19,154 bases of DNA from an archaeon (lineage in GTDB: Archaea; Thermoproteota; Nitrososphaeria; Nitrososphaerales; Nitrosopumilaceae): the NCBI GenBank assembly GCA_005240025.1, contig SBBK01000031.1, positions 1-19,154 of the forward strand, given 5' to 3'. A program made the translations under genes and the position numbers. The notes under the pieces were generated by a model. That model did no database searches. It saw nothing but the letters and a program-made list of their open reading frames with translations, and was not told where the DNA came from. The first letter of the stretch is position 1; the number at the start of each line of letters is the position of its first letter. This document shows positions 6,360-12,397 of this stretch, one piece after another.

Positions 6360-6788
6360 TTATTCCTCCACATACAGTGTAGCCCTCATGTTATAATGTA
6401 GCAGGCCGCAGTACTCTCTGCACTGGATTGTGTATTCGCCTGCCTTGTCTGGCGCAAACCAGGCGGCGTTTGTTCTTCCTACGATTGCATCCTGCAATAT
6501 AACATAATCATGAATGTTAAATGCGTGGTTGACATCTTTGGCAGTTATTTCAAATTTGTACGGGTGTCCTTTCTTTACGTGTAGTTCCCCAACCTCTTTT
6601 GTTCCATCGGCACGCTCAAATGTCCAGAACCATTGTTGACCGATTACCTTGATTACCTCGGCTTCTGCAGGCGCATGTTCTACAATTCTCTCAACGTTCC
6701 ATGCCTCTGCACCAACATAGGCCAAAAGCGCAATCACCACGCCGACATAAATCCACTCTGGCCAGTTTGAATGCCCGCTCACTACCAC
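6360..6788 (-). CDS. coxB: Oxidase subunit II, CuA-domain half
   Basis: A 142-residue protein with one N-terminal membrane helix (about 11-30), the aromatic GQQWFWTF electron-entry segment (50-57) and a cupredoxin-type CuA domain. The binuclear CuA ligands are complete: H88, C123, E125 carbonyl, C127, H131 and M134 (CREYC, then H, then M). It would accept electrons from the copper protein and pass them to subunit I. Normal subunit II has two membrane helices before this domain; here the first is encoded by the preceding separate gene. The ORF can start at GTG 6788 (overlapping the upstream gene by 7 bases) or at GTG 6782, which has better spacing from GGGTGA; the difference is two residues. 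Confidence 0.95.
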   Translation of the reverse strand: MVVSGHSNWPEWIYVGVVIALLAYVGAEAWNVERIVEHAPAEAEVIKVIGQQWFWTFERADGTKEVGELHVKKGHPYKFEITAKDVNHAFNIHDYVILQDAIVGRTNAAWFAPDKAGEYTIQCREYCGLLHYNMRATLYVEE

Positions 6789-7048
6789 TCACCCTTTTCC
6801 TCGTATTTGGTGGGCTTGGCCTTTGGATTGGATTCCCGGAATCTCCACACGAGCCAGATTAACGTGCCAGACACGACCGCACCCACGGTAAATGCGATTG
6901 TCATCATCTTAAAGAACAGATTCCAGATCTCTACTTTTCGTTGAACGTATTGACCTGCCTCGTTTTCTGCACCAGATGCAAGCTGCAAAGTAGGCAAAAT
7001 AACCAATATAGCTAATGACAGAAATACAAGACCCTTAGCCATGACCAA
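6782..7048 (-). CDS. Oxidase subunit II N-terminal piece (small membrane protein)
   Basis: An 88-residue protein with a hydrophobic N-terminal segment that looks like a signal peptide (about 4-26, ending LASGA), then a polar stretch (YVQRKVEIWN) and a transmembrane helix (about 44-68) followed by a basic/acidic tail. The helix and its context (IWNLFFKMM...LIWLVWRFRES) resemble the first membrane helix of cytochrome oxidase subunit II. The next gene starts with the second helix and the CuA domain. Together the two make one normal subunit II, so the gene is best read as the N-terminal half of a split coxB. It is the first gene of the operon, with TATA-like box 7071-7081 and a palindrome at 7043-7057. 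Start is TTG 7048 by promoter spacing, or ATG 7042. Confidence 0.85.
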   Translation of the reverse strand: MVMAKGLVFLSLAILVILPTLQLASGAENEAGQYVQRKVEIWNLFFKMMTIAFTVGAVVSGTLIWLVWRFRESNPKAKPTKYEEKGEW

Positions 7049-7057
7049 TTATTGGTC
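7043..7057. promoter_or_regulatory. Palindrome at the oxidase operon start (possible operator)
   Basis: GACCAATTATTGGTC is a perfect inverted repeat with a single central base, and a third GACC half-site follows at 7060-7063. It covers the presumed transcription start, downstream of the TATA box, the usual place for an archaeal repressor site. The factor is unknown. Confidence 0.5.
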
Positions 7058-7070
7058 GTGACCTTCGGAT

Positions 7071-7081
7071 TCTATTTAAGG
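7071..7081 (-). promoter_or_regulatory. TATA box of the oxidase operon
   Basis: CCTTAAATAGA on the minus strand, centred about 28 bases before the TTG at 7048. Confidence 0.6.
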
Positions 7082-7094
7082 GTTTGGTAAATTC

Positions 7095-7721
7095 CTAGAA
7101 AGGTCCTTGGTTGTATCTGTCAGAGTTCATTGCGTTGATTGCAGCTAGCGAAAAATTACCGTCCTGATGGCGCACTATGGTCAGCGATGCGTTTGCAATT
7201 ATCAGCTCAAAGAGCGATCTTGGGTTGAGGTTGAGAATGTTTGAGAGCATGGCCTTGATTGGATCCATGTGTGTCACAAGTAAGACATTACTGTCCTGAT
7301 GTTCCGCAATCACATGGTCGACGAGTTCGACGACTCGCTTTTTTACCTGGACAAACGTCTCGACTCCGTTTTCTTCTATTGTTGGATCGCCCTGATAAAA
7401 TTTCAAAAACACGTTTCCGTGTTTTGCAAACAAGTTGTCATATTTCATACCTGAAAATTTGCCCATTTCTAGCTCAAGAAGCCTTTCGTCTAGGGTTGGG
7501 ATCAGGTCCAGATGATCACCTACTATTTCCGCGGTTTTTTGTGCGCGCTCAATTGGACTTGTGTATATATGTGATATGTTAAATGGTTTCAGGTACTTGG
7601 CAATGTCGTGTGCTTGATTGATTCCTGTCTTTGTAAGTGAAACGCCGGGAGACCTTCCAGTCAAAACTCGTGATGTGTTGTTTTGTGCCTGACCGTGGCG
7701 CAAAAATATGATTAGACCCAC
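7095..7721 (-). CDS. Histidine phosphatase superfamily protein (phosphoglycerate mutase-like)
   Basis: About 208 residues from the GTG at 7721, which directly precedes the first strand GLIIFLRHGQ. Catalytic residues are visible: R8 and H9 (RHG), R59 (SPIERAQKTA), E83 (LLELEMGKFSG) and H151 (VTHMDP). This is a complete branch 1 histidine phosphatase set. The family includes cofactor-dependent phosphoglycerate mutases and phosphatases for sugar phosphates, nucleotides and cobalamin or thiamine precursors; the substrate cannot be read from the sequence. The open frame continues to 7916, but that extension overlaps the divergent F420 gene antisense and is low-complexity, so I rejected it. It shares a 49-base divergent promoter region with the F420 oxidoreductase gene. 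Confidence 0.88.
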   Translation of the reverse strand: MGLIIFLRHGQAQNNTSRVLTGRSPGVSLTKTGINQAHDIAKYLKPFNISHIYTSPIERAQKTAEIVGDHLDLIPTLDERLLELEMGKFSGMKYDNLFAKHGNVFLKFYQGDPTIEENGVETFVQVKKRVVELVDHVIAEHQDSNVLLVTHMDPIKAMLSNILNLNPRSLFELIIANASLTIVRHQDGNFSLAAINAMNSDRYNQGPF

Positions 7722-7743
7722 TGTTTTTTGAAGTTTCAAAAAG

Positions 7744-7753
7744 ATAATAATAA
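7744..7753. promoter_or_regulatory. Shared TATA-like box of two divergent genes
   Basis: ATAATAATAA is about 27 bases from the GTG at 7721 (minus strand) and about 22-25 bases from the ATG 7771/TTG 7774 (plus strand). The 49-base gap has no other A/T box of similar quality. Confidence 0.45.
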
Positions 7754-7770
7754 CATTGCCCGCTCGAGTG

Positions 7771-8445
7771 ATGTTGAAGATAGGGATAATTGGCGGCACC
7801 GGTGGCATGGGAAAGGGTTTTGCGTTGCGCTGGTGTCCCAAACACGAAATACTTGTTGGCTCCAGGGATCCACACAGGGCAGAGGCTGCAGCAGCCGAAT
7901 ACACAGATGCAGCCAAACAGGCTTATGGAAGCATTAACGGTACGATTTCGGGAAAGGATAACGTTTCCGTTGCCAGAGAAAGCGATGTTTTGATTTTGTC
8001 AATACAGTATGAGAACATTGACTCGGTTTGCTCCGAGCTGCTTGGAACGGTAAAGGACAGCTGTATTGTAGTCTCGCCAATTGTTCCCATGGTAAAAACT
8101 GAGACCGGTTTTGAGTTTCTTCCAATCAAGGAGGGCAGGCCTTTTTCCCATCAACTGGTTCAAAAATACATGAAAAACAGATCAAGATTGGTTTCCGCGT
8201 TTCATGTCATTTCAGAAAAAAAGCTGGTCGATCCCAGACTTGCACTGGATTATGACATTTTTGTTTGCGGCGACGACAAGGAATCCATAGACACCGTAAA
8301 TGGACTGATTGGGGAGATAAAGGGTCTAAGGCCAATCTTTTTGGGCTCAGGTGCACTTGCATACATGGCAGAGATTGCAACTCCACTTCTCCTGAATGCG
8401 ATGATAAAGAACAAGCTGAAAAACCCTGGAATCAAACTGCTATGA
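7771..8445 (+). CDS. npdG: NADPH-dependent F420 reductase-like oxidoreductase
   Basis: About 224 residues from the ATG at 7771. The N-terminal strand and loop GIIGGTGGMGKG is a dinucleotide-binding motif, followed by VGSRDPHRAEAAA, where the GSRD signature binds the 2'-phosphate of NADP. Later parts (SDVLILSIQYENID, then GSGALAYMAEIATPLLLN) match the F420-dependent NADP reductase family, also called Fno or NpdG, which transfers hydride between F420H2 and NADP. Upstream in-frame TTG 7756 and GTG 7768 are less likely because they fall on or too near the TATA-like box. Four bases after its stop begins a small membrane protein, then a PPOX protein, forming a probable three-gene F420 operon. Confidence 0.85.
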   Translation: MLKIGIIGGTGGMGKGFALRWCPKHEILVGSRDPHRAEAAAAEYTDAAKQAYGSINGTISGKDNVSVARESDVLILSIQYENIDSVCSELLGTVKDSCIVVSPIVPMVKTETGFEFLPIKEGRPFSHQLVQKYMKNRSRLVSAFHVISEKKLVDPRLALDYDIFVCGDDKESIDTVNGLIGEIKGLRPIFLGSGALAYMAEIATPLLLNAMIKNKLKNPGIKLL

Positions 8446-8449
8446 TCCG

Positions 8450-8674
8450 ATGACTCAGTTTCATCCCCGCCGCGGCAGAAACTGGTATTCTGCGATGGGC
8501 ATATTGTTTATTGTGGGGGGCGGGATTGTGATTGTACGGAACATTTTTCTCTGGAGTCCCGAATTTGTGGTAGACTTTATTTTTAATTCAGAAATAACAA
8601 ACGAAAAGATTTCCATGGGGATGTTTGCGTTTGGAGGATTTCTTATTTTTTTAGGGTTTAGGAGAGATGTTTAA
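8450..8674 (+). CDS. Small two-helix membrane protein
   Basis: A 74-residue protein with a basic N-terminus (RRGR) and two hydrophobic helices (about 13-33 and 55-71) separated by a polar loop of some 20 residues. I do not recognise a family. It starts four bases after the F420 reductase stop and overlaps the PPOX gene by 8 bases, so it is co-translated with them. It might anchor or organise an F420-linked redox activity at the membrane, but only the gene order supports that. Confidence 0.75.
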   Translation: MTQFHPRRGRNWYSAMGILFIVGGGIVIVRNIFLWSPEFVVDFIFNSEITNEKISMGMFAFGGFLIFLGFRRDV

Positions 8675-9065
8675 AAAAGAAAAATTTCTAAGGGAACAGA
8701 GAATTCTGCACCTTGCAACAATTGATGCCAGAGGCAGACCGCATCTTGTCCCCGTCTGGTACAATTATGTCGGAAAAAAGTTCTATGTCGGAACAAACAC
8801 AAAAACTGTAAAGGCAAAAAACCTGCAAAAAAACAGCGATGTGTGTTTTTGCGTGGATGCAGGCGTTCGGTCTCCGATTCACGGCGTGATGGCTACCGGC
8901 AGGGCGCGATTGATACTGGAAAAATCTCAGGTTAAGAAAATTGCATGCAGAATCTTGCTTCGATATTTTACAAGCCTTGATGAGAAATGGGCAAAGCAAT
9001 TGCTAGACGACACTGACTGCATAATAGAAATTACGCCAAAAAAGATCACCAGTTGGCATTACTGA
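8667..9065 (+). CDS. PPOX-fold (pyridoxamine phosphate oxidase-like) F420/flavin protein
   Basis: A 132-residue split-barrel protein. The opening (FLREQRILHLATIDARGRPHLVPVWYNY) is the hallmark of the PPOX class, followed by FYVGTNTKTVKAKNLQKN, in which the Thr/Lys-rich segment contacts cofactor phosphates, and an ATGRARLI strand. The family includes F420H2-dependent reductases, FMN proteins and haem-degrading enzymes; the F420 reductase two genes upstream favours the F420 branch. The ATG at 8667 is preceded by GGAG. Its 3' end overlaps the converging aminotransferase gene by 20 bases. Confidence 0.85.
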   Translation: MFKKEKFLREQRILHLATIDARGRPHLVPVWYNYVGKKFYVGTNTKTVKAKNLQKNSDVCFCVDAGVRSPIHGVMATGRARLILEKSQVKKIACRILLRYFTSLDEKWAKQLLDDTDCIIEITPKKITSWHY

Positions 9066-10254
9066 TGAATTTTTCAATTTCATCCAGTGCAAAGCCAAGT
9101 GTGTTCACATCTGGCAAAAACACAATTCGAAAATGACCGCCTCCATACTGAGTGCCAAAACCTGAACCATGTACAGTAAGAACCCCAGTTTTTTTGAGTA
9201 ATTCTAAGACAAATTCTTGGTCTGTTCCGTATCTGTTGTTTTCTATTTTGGGAAAGGCGTAAAATGCACCTTTTGGATTAGAGCATGAGAGTCCGGGAAT
9301 GGAGTTTAATTGCTTTACCACAAAGTCGCGCCTTTTTTTCAGCTCTGACACAAATTCTGATACATATCCTTGTGGGCCGCATAATGATTCTAGGGCCGCG
9401 TGCTGGACTGGCAGATTTGTAGATATTCGCACTCGTGCGAGCTTTGGCAGATTTTCACGCAGTGGTGCCAATTTCTGTGAATTGTTAAATGCGATATAGC
9501 CGATTCTCCAGCCAGACATTAGATGCACTTTGGAAAATCCATTTAGTAAAATGACAGGCGAGTCCCCGGCTACTTTACCAATTCCTGTAAATTTCTCATC
9601 ATAAACTATCTGGTCGTATATCTCATCACAGACAACATAGAGGTCGTGCTGATTTGCAATGTCTACTAGTTGTTTTAATGATTTTTCCGAGAATACCACG
9701 CCTGTTGGATTATTTGGGGAGATAAGGCAGATGGCGACGGTTTTTTTTGTGATTTTTGACTTTATATCATCAATGTCCGGAGTGGAGTTTTTGAGATCCA
9801 CTGCGAACTCGACTGGTTTTCCTCCGTGCAATCTGACATAGGATGCATATGGAGGGTAGTATGGCCCAGGCAAGAGCACCTCATCACCATCTTCTATGAT
9901 TGAGGACATCACCATATCCAGGGCTTCAGACACGCCGTTTGTGACTAGGATATCGTCTGTGTAAACTGAAAGACCTTTAGATTTTTCTTTTTTTGCTATT
10001 GCCTCTCGAAGTTCTGGCAGGCCTTCAGATTGGGCATAATAGTTTTGATTGCTTTGTATTGCCTTTATCATCGCATCTTTGACATTTTGTGGTGGCTGAA
10101 AACCATATTGGACAGGATCACCAATGTTTAGGTAGGTGATTTTTTTCCCTTGTTTTTCAACCTGGCGTGCAATCAGCACTATATCGCGAATTGCATACTC
10201 TACTCCGGAAACTTTCTTTGAGACCTTCAAATATTTAGACAGATATTTAGCCAC
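9046..10254 (-). CDS. Class I/II pyridoxal-phosphate aminotransferase
   Basis: A 402-residue fold type I aminotransferase of normal length. Visible active-site residues: N182 (SPNNPTG), D210 and Y213 (CDEIYD), the Schiff-base lysine K242 (NGFSKVHLMSGWR) and R250, plus a C-terminal arginine in the GGGHFRIVF strand for substrate carboxylate. The N-terminal YAIRDIV and LNIGDP motifs are like those of archaeal alanine/aspartate-type aminotransferases; exact substrate is not certain. The longest start is GTG 10254, only 20 bases from the divergent tRNA-Arg gene. A TATA-like TTTAA (10256-10261) would instead suit the in-frame TTG at 10230, removing eight residues. It overlaps the PPOX gene tail-to-tail. 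Confidence 0.9.
   Translation of the reverse strand: MAKYLSKYLKVSKKVSGVEYAIRDIVLIARQVEKQGKKITYLNIGDPVQYGFQPPQNVKDAMIKAIQSNQNYYAQSEGLPELREAIAKKEKSKGLSVYTDDILVTNGVSEALDMVMSSIIEDGDEVLLPGPYYPPYASYVRLHGGKPVEFAVDLKNSTPDIDDIKSKITKKTVAICLISPNNPTGVVFSEKSLKQLVDIANQHDLYVVCDEIYDQIVYDEKFTGIGKVAGDSPVILLNGFSKVHLMSGWRIGYIAFNNSQKLAPLRENLPKLARVRISTNLPVQHAALESLCGPQGYVSEFVSELKKRRDFVVKQLNSIPGLSCSNPKGAFYAFPKIENNRYGTDQEFVLELLKKTGVLTVHGSGFGTQYGGGHFRIVFLPDVNTLGFALDEIEKFISNANW
10243..10249 (+). promoter_or_regulatory. TATA box of tRNA-Arg
   Basis: ATATTTA is centred about 28 bases before the tRNA and lies inside the first codons of the divergent aminotransferase gene. Confidence 0.5.
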
Positions 10255-10273
10255 GTTAAAGGCTTACCTTTTT

Positions 10274-10347
10274 GGACTCGTAGCACAGTCTGGATAGTGC
10301 GGGCGGCTTCGGACCGCCAGGTCGAGGGATCGAAGCCCTCCGAGCCC
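10274..10347 (+). tRNA. tRNA-Arg(TCG), with A3-C70 mismatch
   Basis: A 74-base cloverleaf: acceptor GGACTCG/CGAGCCC, U8-A9, D stem GCAC/GTGC with GG in the loop, anticodon stem GGCGG/CCGCC, loop CTTCGGA with anticodon TCG, variable AGGTC, and T stem GAGGG/CCCTC. Position 3 is A and position 70 is C, so one acceptor pair is broken, and the T loop reads ATCGAAG rather than the usual T54/T60 forms. The discriminator base (10348) is T. No intron is present. The other stems are perfect, so I regard it as a real gene; the odd bases are discussed in findings. A T7 run follows at 10353-10359. Confidence 0.9.
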
Positions 10348-10352
10348 TTGAG

Positions 10353-10359
10353 TTTTTTT
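10353..10359 (+). terminator. T-run terminator after tRNA-Arg
   Basis: Seven T residues starting six bases after the acceptor stem, as commonly seen after archaeal tRNA genes. Confidence 0.6.
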
Positions 10360-10364
10360 CAGAT

Positions 10365-10374
10365 AAAAATATTA
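10365..10374 (+). promoter_or_regulatory. TATA box of the small unknown gene
   Basis: AAAAATATTA is centred about 27 bases before the ATG at 10397 and only about 12 before the ATG at 10382, which favours the later start for a leaderless mRNA. Confidence 0.5.
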
Positions 10375-10396
10375 GAGCAGGATGCGCACATATGTC

Positions 10397-10633
10397 ATGC
10401 CCGGAATTGGCCTGATGAAGAAAAGATTGGAAACAGAAAAGCAGGCCATATCTTTGGCAGTTTCTGGAATTGTGAAAAGATACTGCCAAGAGCCCAGTGG
10501 CATCAAAACCCTTGAGACAAAATACGACAGTGAGACAGGAGACTGGTATGTAGCGCTTGGATTTGGCCAAAAGCGTGCAATAATAAAAATGGATTCTGTC
10601 CACGCTACAATAATTAAGATAACCGAGATTTAG
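10397..10633 (+). CDS. Small conserved-looking hypothetical protein
   Basis: A 78-residue basic, soluble protein (83 residues if the ATG at 10382 is used). The first half is helical (about residues 4-32 in the shorter form). The second half looks like three or four strands (ETKYDSETGDWYVALGF, then AIIKMDS, then ATIIKITE), a helix-plus-sheet pattern of a small alpha/beta domain. No signal peptide, cysteine or catalytic motif is visible and I do not recognise the family. It has its own promoter behind the tRNA-Arg gene and its stop lies two bases from the stop of the converging DUF59 gene. Confidence 0.7.
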   Translation: MPGIGLMKKRLETEKQAISLAVSGIVKRYCQEPSGIKTLETKYDSETGDWYVALGFGQKRAIIKMDSVHATIIKITEI

Positions 10634-10634
10634 A

Positions 10635-11267
10635 TTATTTTTTAAACTGGACGTTTGGCATTTCTTGGTCTGGTATCACTATTAAGCCACCGTCTCTGAG
10701 CTGCCCGATAAGCTGGATGACTTCTTTTTCCACCTGTGATCTTTGAAGGCCGGTTTCTTTGGCAAAGATATCCACAAGTTCGGTTATCTTTCGCTTTCCG
10801 TTGCATGACTTCCAAAAGTCAACTATTGCCTGATTTACCATGAATCCCTGATTGTGCTCGTTTGCCAGAACCATAGAGCCGTCCTCCTGCTGGACCAAAG
10901 ACCCCACACCTTGTGGCAACACAGTATCGTAATTGATCGGCGCAGGTGTGCTCCTTGGCGCAAAGCTGCGGAGTTTTGCCTTTGCAGCATCTGACATTTT
11001 GTCTAATGTCCATGGCGGATCCCAGACAATGTCCACTTTGACACTGTTGACGCCTGGCACTTTCTTTACATACCTGGTAACGTCCTGGACAAGGGTCTGG
11101 TGCAGAGGACATCCTTGCGCAGTCATTGTCATTTTGATACTGACATCGTTTGATTCTGAAATGTCAATTCCGTAGATTAGTCCCATCTCAACTATGGAAA
11201 GGGGAACTTCGGGGTCCATACACTGGCTAAGTGAGTTTCGCACCTGATCCACCGTTACCATCGACAT
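10635..11267 (-). CDS. MIP18/DUF59 Fe-S assembly domain fused to PqqD-like domain
   Basis: 210 residues from the ATG at 11267. Residues about 4-90 are a MIP18-family (DUF59, PaaD/SufT-like) domain: DPEVPLSIVEMGLIYG, followed by the conserved-cysteine motif TAQGCPLH, as in proteins that help mature iron-sulfur enzymes. After a linker of about 30 residues, residues about 140-205 resemble a PqqD-like winged-helix domain (VNQAIVDFWKSCNGKRKITELVDIF...LRDGGLIVI), a peptide-chaperone fold. The start is placed by a TATA-like box at 11289-11297, about 26 bases upstream; an in-frame TTG at 11291 falls on that box and is unlikely. A role in Fe-S cluster delivery is likely from the first domain; the target is unknown. 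Confidence 0.85.
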   Translation of the reverse strand: MSMVTVDQVRNSLSQCMDPEVPLSIVEMGLIYGIDISESNDVSIKMTMTAQGCPLHQTLVQDVTRYVKKVPGVNSVKVDIVWDPPWTLDKMSDAAKAKLRSFAPRSTPAPINYDTVLPQGVGSLVQQEDGSMVLANEHNQGFMVNQAIVDFWKSCNGKRKITELVDIFAKETGLQRSQVEKEVIQLIGQLRDGGLIVIPDQEMPNVQFKK

Positions 11268-11288
11268 GTTCTGTCGTCTATGAAAAAT

Positions 11289-11297
11289 CAATAAAAA
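11289..11297 (-). promoter_or_regulatory. TATA box of the DUF59 gene
   Basis: TTTTTATTG on the minus strand, about 26 bases before the ATG at 11267, between it and the mtnA stop codon. Confidence 0.5.
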
Positions 11298-11301
11298 CTT
11301 T

Positions 11302-12351
11302 CTATTTGTTAGCTTGAAATAATTTTTTGATAGACTCCTCGTATGGAGGCCTTGCCACGCCTGCCTCGGTTATTATGCCAGAGATTAGTTCAGGTGGCGT
11401 CATATCAAATGCAGGATTTATGACGTTGATACCATCGGGGGCTGTTTTTCTGTCACCCACCTGTGTGACCTCGGAGGCGTTGCGTTGTTCTATTACGACA
11501 TCTTGTGGATTACTTTTCAGATCAAATGTAGAAAGAGGAGCCGCAATATAAAATGGAATTCCGTGTTGTTTGGCAAGTAATGCTACCTGATATGTTCCAA
11601 TTTTGTTAAATACATGTCCCGTGCGCAGAATTCTGTCTGCACCTACCACTACCTTGTTCACTAAACCATTTGCCATTGTATATCCAACTGCAGTGTCTGG
11701 GATCAAACTGACATCGATTCCATCGTGTTTTAGCTCAAATGCAGTCAGACGTGAACCCTGCTGGACAGGTCTGGTTTCAGTTGCTATCACTTTGATGTTT
11801 TTGCCGCTTTCCCTTGTGGCCCTGATCACACCCAAAGCAGTGCCATATGCCACAGTAGCTAGTGCCCCAGCATTGCAGTGAGTCATGATGGTGTCCTTGT
11901 CGTCAAAGAGGACAGAGCCATTTTTGCCCATAGTCATGTTAATTTTGATGTCATCGTCGGCCATTTGTTTTGCGGTGTCAATTATCGAGTTTTTGATTTG
12001 GGAAACTGTTGTACCCTTTTTTGCCACATTCATTATTTGTTCTAGCCCCCACGCTAGATTTACCGCCGTCGGTCTTGTTTCAAAGAGGGTTTTTTTAGCA
12101 GCCTCCAGATCGCCGATCAATTCTTCTTTTGTTCCAGCGTTGCTCTGTAATGCCGCCAGTGCGAGGCCAAATGCTCCGGATACACCTATTGCCGGTGCGC
12201 CTCGTACCACTAGGTTTCTGATTGCGCTAGCTATCTGATTGTAGTCCGTATATGTTACAAGCACCAGCTCGTTTGGCAATTTGGTTTGATCTATCATTAT
12301 TACTGCATTATTTTTCCATTCAACGGTTCTAAGTAGATCGGCCTTTTCCAT
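11302..12351 (-). CDS. mtnA: S-methyl-5-thioribose-1-phosphate isomerase family (MtnA)
   Basis: A 349-residue member of the eIF2B-alpha/MtnA isomerase family. Signature segments are VRGAPAIGVSGAFGLALAA (about 49-67), ETRPTAVNLAW (91-101), THCNAG with catalytic C159, ETRPVQQGSRLTA (192-204), GADRI with catalytic D239, and NPAFDMTPPELI near the end. It would isomerise the ribose 1-phosphate ring to the ribulose form in methionine salvage. The close relative ribose-1,5-bisphosphate isomerase uses the same Cys/Asp pair, but length and the GVSGA and ETRPT signatures favour MtnA. A TATA-like box (12372-12382) stands about 26 bases before the ATG. The neighbours are not other salvage genes. Confidence 0.9.
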   Translation of the reverse strand: MEKADLLRTVEWKNNAVIMIDQTKLPNELVLVTYTDYNQIASAIRNLVVRGAPAIGVSGAFGLALAALQSNAGTKEELIGDLEAAKKTLFETRPTAVNLAWGLEQIMNVAKKGTTVSQIKNSIIDTAKQMADDDIKINMTMGKNGSVLFDDKDTIMTHCNAGALATVAYGTALGVIRATRESGKNIKVIATETRPVQQGSRLTAFELKHDGIDVSLIPDTAVGYTMANGLVNKVVVGADRILRTGHVFNKIGTYQVALLAKQHGIPFYIAAPLSTFDLKSNPQDVVIEQRNASEVTQVGDRKTAPDGINVINPAFDMTPPELISGIITEAGVARPPYEESIKKLFQANK

Positions 12352-12371
12352 TGTTAGAACAAAATTCCAAG

Positions 12372-12382
12372 TTACTTAAAAA
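12372..12382 (-). promoter_or_regulatory. TATA box of mtnA
   Basis: TTTTTAAGTAA on the minus strand, about 26 bases before the ATG at 12351. Confidence 0.5.
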
Positions 12383-12397
12383 TCAATTAGGAATGCG

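Noticed and set aside
7722..7916. 65-residue N-terminal extension of the histidine phosphatase frame
   Set aside because: It runs antisense through the start of the F420 reductase gene, is unlike the family, and a GTG directly before the first strand (7721) gives a normal protein.
10256..10603. 115-aa minus-strand ORF across tRNA-Arg
   Set aside because: It covers a tRNA gene and the opposite small gene; no promoter or family features.
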